Shown here one piece after another: positions 60,456 through 64,000 of a stretch of 64,000 bases of DNA; position 1 is the stretch's first letter, and every line of letters begins with the position of its first letter. The translations under genes and the position numbers were made by a program. The notes beneath the pieces were generated by a model. The model did not search any database. It saw only the letters and a program-made list of their open reading frames with translations, and was not told the DNA's origin. The stretch comes from an uncultured Eubacteriales bacterium (GTDB lineage Bacteria; Bacillota; Clostridia; Oscillospirales; Oscillospiraceae). The DNA is taken from positions 85,683 through 149,682 of the forward strand of contig UQGJ01000005.1 in NCBI GenBank assembly GCA_900540545.1, given 5' to 3'.

Positions 60456-61196
60456 ATGCCTATCATCTACCTCTCTCCTTCCACTCAGGAGAACAATTTC
60501 TACGTCAACGGCGGCACCGAGGAATACTGGATGAACCGGCTGGCCGACGCCATGGTCCCCTATCTGGTGTCCAGCGGCATCCAGTACACCCGCAACACGC
60601 CGGACATGACCGCCGCGTCCTCCATCCGGGCCTCCAACAGCGGAAACTACGACCTGCACCTGGCCCTCCACTCCAACGGCGCGCCGGAGGGCCAGTACGG
60701 CCAGATTAGGGGGGTGCTGGTGTTCTATTACCCCGGCAGCGCCGCCGGGCGCAGAGCGGCAGAAATCGTGGCCAGGAACCTGAAGGAAATCTATCCCCTC
60801 CCCGCCAAGGTCCGGGCGGAGCCCACCACCACCATCGGGGAGGTGCGCCGGGTCCGGGCCCCCTCGGTATTCATTGAGCTGGGCTATCACGACAACCCGG
60901 ACGACGCCACCTGGGTCAAGAACAATCTGGACGCCATCGCCCGGAATATCGTCGGCTCCCTGTGCGAATACTTCGGCATCCCCTTCCTGGAGCCCATGTC
61001 GCCCCGGCAGGCGGTGGTGGACGTGGAGTGGGGGGCGCTGAATATCCGCGCTCGGCCCGACCGGACCGCCCCCATCGTCGCCCGTGCCTACGACGGGGCG
61101 CGGCTGACCGTCATCAACCAGTGGCAGGGTTGGTATCTGGTGCGCTTTGACGGCGTGGTGGGCTACGCCAGCTCGGACTATATCACGCTGGTCTGA
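60456..61196 (+). CDS. N-acetylmuramoyl-L-alanine amidase (Amidase_3) with SH3 domain
   Basis: This 246-residue protein is a zinc amidase domain (1-180) plus a C-terminal bacterial SH3 domain (about 185-246, WGALNIRARPDRTAPIVAR). The amidase shows YLSPSTQENNFYVNGGTEE at the start, the metal region LHLALHSNGAPEG (His), and IELGYHDNPDDA with the catalytic Glu. There is no signal peptide, unusual for a wall hydrolase. The next gene, LysM-GH18, lacks one as well, so delivery in the mother cell or by lysis is inferred. Confidence 0.9.
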   Translation: MPIIYLSPSTQENNFYVNGGTEEYWMNRLADAMVPYLVSSGIQYTRNTPDMTAASSIRASNSGNYDLHLALHSNGAPEGQYGQIRGVLVFYYPGSAAGRRAAEIVARNLKEIYPLPAKVRAEPTTTIGEVRRVRAPSVFIELGYHDNPDDATWVKNNLDAIARNIVGSLCEYFGIPFLEPMSPRQAVVDVEWGALNIRARPDRTAPIVARAYDGARLTVINQWQGWYLVRFDGVVGYASSDYITLV

Positions 61197-61206
61197 GGGC
61201 GCGGCC

Positions 61207-62490
61207 ATGGAACTCTATGTGGTCCAGCCCGGCGACAACCTCTATGCCATCGCCCGGCGCTTCGGTGTGCCCATGTCCCAAATCATGGGCGACAACCGCC
61301 TGCCCGACCCCAGCCAGCTGGTGGTGGGGCAGGCCCTGGTCATCCGCTTCCCCGAGGAGGTCTACACCGTCCAGGCCGGGGACACCGTCGCCTCGGTGGC
61401 CGGCCGGTTCGGCCTGGACCTGCGGCAGCTCTATCGGAACAATCCGATTCTGGAGGGCCGGCCCCTGCTGTGGCCGGGGCAGACCCTGGTGATCGCCTAC
61501 CGGCAGGAGCGGGGGCCGGAAATCGAGGTCAACGGGTACGCCTACCCCTTCATCAACAAAAACCTGCTCCAGCGCACCCTGCCCTTCGTCACCTACCTCA
61601 CCCCGTTTACTTACGGCATCAACGACGATGGCACCCTGGTGGATCTCCAGGACGAGACCCTCATCTCCATGGCGAAGGACGCGGGCAGCGGGGCGCTCAT
61701 GCACCTGTCCACCCTCACCGACGCCGGGAACTTCTCCAACGAGCTGGCCAGCCGGGTGCTGAACGATTTGGAGTTGCAGGGGGTACTCATCGACAACGTG
61801 CTGGACACCATACGGGCCAGGGGTTATCTGGGGCTGGACGTGGATTTCGAGTACGTCTTTCCCGAGGACGGCCCCGCCTACGCCGCCTTCATCGGCCGCC
61901 TGCGGGACCGGCTGTCCCCTCTGGGCTATCTGGTGGTGGTGGCCCTGGCCCCCAAGACCTACGCCGCCCAGCCCGGACTGCTCTACGAGGCCCACAACTA
62001 CGCTGCCCTGGGCGCCGCCGCCGACCGGGCCTTTTTGATGACCTACGAGTGGGGGTACGCGTACAGCCAGCCCATGGCTGTGGCCCCCCTGCCCAACGTC
62101 CGGGCCGTGGTGGACTATGCGCTGACCGAGATCCCGGCGGAGAAGCTGTGGCTGGGGATGCCAAACTACGGCTACGACTGGCCCCTGCCCTATGTCCAGG
62201 GGCAAACCAGGGCCACCTCCCTCTCCCCCCAGTACGCCGTGGGGTTGGCCCGGCGGTACGGCGCGGCCATCCAGTACGACGAGCGGGCCCAAGCCCCCTG
62301 GTTCCGCTACACCGACGGCGGCGGCGTGGAGCACGAGGTCTGGTTCGAGGACGCCCGCAGCGTGCGGGCCAAGCTGGAGCTGGTGGGGGAATACGGACTG
62401 CGGGGGGTGGGGTACTGGAATCTCATGCGGCCCTTCCCACAGAACTGGCTGGTGCTGGACGCCATGTACACCATCGGGGACCCTGCATAA
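61207..62490 (+). CDS. LysM-GH18 spore-type peptidoglycan hydrolase (SleL/YaaH-like)
   Basis: This 427-residue protein has two N-terminal LysM domains (about 2-48, YVVQPGDNLYAIARRFGV, and 52-98, YTVQAGDTVASVAGRFGL) and a glycoside hydrolase 18 domain. The catalytic motif reads GLDVDFEYV (DxxDxDxE type, Glu as acid). This is the SleL/YaaH layout of spore cortex N-acetylglucosaminidases. There is no signal peptide, as in SleL. It lies 10 bp after the amidase gene. Confidence 0.92.
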   Translation: MELYVVQPGDNLYAIARRFGVPMSQIMGDNRLPDPSQLVVGQALVIRFPEEVYTVQAGDTVASVAGRFGLDLRQLYRNNPILEGRPLLWPGQTLVIAYRQERGPEIEVNGYAYPFINKNLLQRTLPFVTYLTPFTYGINDDGTLVDLQDETLISMAKDAGSGALMHLSTLTDAGNFSNELASRVLNDLELQGVLIDNVLDTIRARGYLGLDVDFEYVFPEDGPAYAAFIGRLRDRLSPLGYLVVVALAPKTYAAQPGLLYEAHNYAALGAAADRAFLMTYEWGYAYSQPMAVAPLPNVRAVVDYALTEIPAEKLWLGMPNYGYDWPLPYVQGQTRATSLSPQYAVGLARRYGAAIQYDERAQAPWFRYTDGGGVEHEVWFEDARSVRAKLELVGEYGLRGVGYWNLMRPFPQNWLVLDAMYTIGDPA

Positions 62491-62576
62491 AAGGGCGATT
62501 CCGGCGTTCATAGAAAGTTCACAGCGCGTTATAAAACTGTCCATCACTTTCCAGCGGGGTATGGTATTCTATACTC

Positions 62577-62722
62577 GCAAAGACCCATAAAACCAATTCC
62601 AACCTCCTCCCTCTCTCTCTTTCTCTTTGCACCACCGCTGCACTCCCCGGAAGGGCAGCCGTCCTTCCGGGGAGGCAGACCAAAAATTCCGCCGTCCACA
62701 ATTTTGTGGACGGCGTTTTTTT
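62577..62722 (+). ncRNA. Candidate small RNA with CU-rich loop and terminator
   Basis: No gene is visible in 62491-62752. The segment has a 7-bp closing stem (GCAAAGA at 62577-62583, TCTTTGC at 62624-62630) around a CU-rich loop (ACCTCCTCCCTCTCTCTC). A 12-bp hairpin (62643-62654 with 62663-62674) and a terminator follow. A weak promoter (TTTCCA-16-TATACT, 62548-62575) sits just before it. The loop could pair with AGGAGG ribosome sites. No sequence match to a named RNA family was recognised. Confidence 0.4.
62690..62722 (+). terminator. Strong Rho-independent terminator
   Basis: Perfect 12-bp stem CGCCGTCCACAA-TT-TTGTGGACGGCG followed by T7. Confidence 0.95.
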
Positions 62723-62752
62723 ACAGCTTTGTGGCATACTAGGGGTGAGGTG

Positions 62753-62914
62753 ATGAACATGTCTTACGTCTCCCCCAAAATTCGGGACAAATTTGAATCC
62801 ATGCCCATCGACTTGAAGAACGCCATTCTGGAGCGGGATGTCCGGCTGGAGAACATGAACGACCTGATGGCCGTGCTGGAGCGCATCATCGCGGAGGACG
62901 AGGGCCGTGCTTGA
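62753..62914 (+). CDS. Small hypothetical protein, 53 aa
   Basis: This short, charged, helical protein (MNMSYVSPKIRDKFESMP at the start) is of unknown function. GGGGTGAGGTG precedes the ATG. It overlaps the next small gene by 8 bp, so the two are translated together. Confidence 0.65.
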   Translation: MNMSYVSPKIRDKFESMPIDLKNAILERDVRLENMNDLMAVLERIIAEDEGRA

Positions 62915-63134
62915 CCGCCGCTACCTCTCCCCCGAGGCCTGCGCCTTCTACGATGCACTGCCCCATAGCGACCAGCTGGCATTGCAGAAGAGCAACGAAA
63001 TCTTCCGCACCCTGGACGAGCTGCAGTCCTATGCCACCCGCATGGCGGCCCACGCCGGGGAGGTCCTGTACCAGACCCTGCCGGAGCCGGGCGTGCCCTC
63101 CAACCAGGCGCTGGACGAGCTGGATTCCGAGTAA
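62907..63134 (+). CDS. Small hypothetical protein, 75 aa
   Basis: This soluble, acidic protein of unknown function starts with GTG (MLDRRYLSPEACAFYDALP) and ends VPSNQALDELDSE. It overlaps the 53-aa gene and is followed by a bidirectional terminator. No membrane segment or Cys cluster is present. Confidence 0.65.
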   Translation: MLDRRYLSPEACAFYDALPHSDQLALQKSNEIFRTLDELQSYATRMAAHAGEVLYQTLPEPGVPSNQALDELDSE

Positions 63135-63137
63135 AAC

Positions 63138-63177
63138 AAAAGAGCCTGAAACCTATTCGCGGTTTCAGGCCCTTTGG
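63138..63177. terminator. Bidirectional terminator, small gene pair / thpR
   Basis: GCCTGAAACC (63144-63153), loop of 7, GGTTTCAGGC (63161-63170), with flanking A and T runs. Confidence 0.75.
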
Positions 63178-63197
63178 CTTTTTGCTCACTCATCCGA

Positions 63198-63743
63198 CTA
63201 TATAGACAGCTCTTTTTTCAGGATAGGCGTATAGATCGATCTGCCGTCGATCCGCTCTGACTTCATCAGCGCGATGCTGGTCACGGGCTCTTCCAGCACC
63301 GGGAATTTGGCACCAATATCGCTTCCCGCCATATCGTTCCATACGACCTTTCGTCCCATCGTGATATGGGGCCAGAATGCACGCTGCTCCAGGTTCAGTC
63401 CCTTTGCGGTCAGATTGACCCGCAGCTGCGACTCCAGGCGGCGCAGGCTGTCATAGCCCCGGTCGTTCCGCAGACCGCAGAACACCAGATTGGGCCGACC
63501 TCTGTCCAGATAGCCGCTGCTTGCAACCGTAATAGAGAATGGCGCAAAGCGGACGGTACCCACCGCGTGCCGCGCAAGGGCGGTCTGCCGCTCATCACAT
63601 TCGCCCAGAAAGGCCAGCGTCAGATGCAGGTTTTCCGGCGGAGAAAATGTTCCGCTTTGGGCGCAGGCGCGCAATTCATCGCAAAACGAGGCGAGTACCG
63701 ACTTGGTTGGCTGACTGAGATCGATGGCTGCGAACAGGCGCAT
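63198..63743 (-). CDS. thpR: RNA 2',3'-cyclic phosphodiesterase (LigT/ThpR)
   Basis: This 181-residue 2H phosphoesterase has both HxTx motifs: H40 (ENLHLTLAFLGEC) and H126 (FWPHITMGRK). The start MRLFAAIDLS is the usual family opening. It hydrolyses 2',3'-cyclic phosphates at RNA ends; the in vivo role is uncertain. It is slightly less GC-rich than its neighbours. Confidence 0.93.
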   Translation of the reverse strand: MRLFAAIDLSQPTKSVLASFCDELRACAQSGTFSPPENLHLTLAFLGECDERQTALARHAVGTVRFAPFSITVASSGYLDRGRPNLVFCGLRNDRGYDSLRRLESQLRVNLTAKGLNLEQRAFWPHITMGRKVVWNDMAGSDIGAKFPVLEEPVTSIALMKSERIDGRSIYTPILKKELSI

Positions 63744-63780
63744 GTTCCAGCCCCCCTTCCGCTCTTATTTCAAGCAATAG

Positions 63781-63812
63781 AAAAAGCCGATTGCAATCGC
63801 AATCGACTTTTC
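63781..63812 (-). terminator. Terminator of tRNA-Arg
   Basis: AGTCGATTGC-GATT-GCAATCGGCT followed by TTTTT on the minus strand. Confidence 0.85.
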
Positions 63813-63813
63813 C

Positions 63814-63890
63814 TGGTACGGCTGGAGGGATTCGAACCCCCGACCTTTTGGTTCGTAGCCAAACACTCTATCCAACTGAGCTACAGCCGC
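63814..63890 (-). tRNA. tRNA-Arg (anticodon ACG)
   Basis: 77 nt including the encoded CCA. The acceptor GCGGCTG pairs with CAGCCGT; the anticodon loop CTACGAA gives ACG; the T-loop is TTCGAAT. Confidence 0.96.
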
Positions 63891-63920
63891 ATATCTGCTT
63901 GTCTCACTGACAGCTTGATT

Positions 63921-63949
63921 ATTCTAGCATACCCGGGTGAAAAAAGCAA
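63921..63949 (-). promoter_or_regulatory. Promoter of tRNA-Arg
   Basis: TTGCTT (63949-63944), 17 bp, TAGAAT (63926-63921). Past it, 63978-64000 is the start of a GC-rich hairpin cut by the right edge. Confidence 0.6.
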
Positions 63950-64000
63950 GGGTGAATTTTCATTTTTTGAAAAAAAGCGGCGGCTCCCCGCGGAGCGGGG

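Noticed and set aside
1..64000. CRISPR arrays, insertion sequences, integrases, prophage genes, rRNA operons
   Set aside because: No regularly spaced repeats, transposase or integrase motifs, phage structural genes or rRNA segments were found by reading both strands.

Overview
The window reads as a chromosomal segment of a GC-rich, endospore-forming Clostridia of the Oscillospiraceae type (Flavonifractor, Intestinimonas and Lawsonibacter are the kind of genera it suggests). The basis is the gene order scpA-scpB-DUF2953-gerW-dacF-rluB, tig-clpP-clpX-lon-engB and ylxM-ffh-rpsP-khpA-rimM-trmD, several sporulation genes (gerW, spoIVFA/spoIVFB-like, ytaF, dacF, a LysM-GH18 SleL-like protein), TTGACA/TATAAT promoters with strong AGGAGG-type ribosome sites, and an AbfD/AbfT 4-hydroxybutyrate module. 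The genus assignment is inference.

Layout. Positions 1-22,841 are almost all minus strand and mostly housekeeping: an rpiR-type regulator cut by the left edge, the rluB/dacF/gerW/scpBA block, an M50 protease and a phosphatase, the Clp/Lon/trigger-factor protein quality block, a tight operon (rbgA, rnhB, yraN, dipeptidase, thrC, an unrecognised 312-aa protein, a phosphoesterase), rplS, and the spoIVF pair. Positions 22,967-25,788 hold ytaF, ogt and two tRNA-Pro genes that flank a low-GC, frameshifted abiH phage-defence gene. Positions 25,899-30,247 are folD-lgt and a pair of M16 peptidase-like genes. Positions 30,315-37,460 are one giant gene for a cyclic beta-1,2-glucan synthase-type enzyme. 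Plus-strand ylxM-ffh-rpsP-khpA-rimM-trmD and degV follow, then a VOC gene and an MBOAT/DHHW O-acetylation pair with a GNAT gene.

The most distinctive region is 46,160-56,140. A sigma-54 activator with a PAS domain lies upstream of a clear -24/-12 promoter (54,489-54,503). That promoter faces a seven-gene operon: GntP-type permease, MetX-like alpha/beta hydrolase, a membrane-embedded alpha/beta hydrolase fusion, 4-hydroxybutyryl-CoA dehydratase (abfD), a NifU-like protein, a Cys-rich small protein and 4-hydroxybutyrate CoA-transferase (abfT). There is no 4-hydroxybutyrate dehydrogenase. The operon therefore looks built to import a substrate, free 4-hydroxybutyrate from an ester, lactone or oligomer, and feed it to crotonyl-CoA and probably butyrate.

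The right end (56,341-64,000) carries rsmA, a membrane-anchored lipase-like protein, an HTH regulator with an MFS transporter, an amidase and LysM-GH18 pair without signal peptides, a possible small RNA, two unknown small genes, thpR and tRNA-Arg. No rRNA, CRISPR array, insertion sequence, integrase or prophage was seen.
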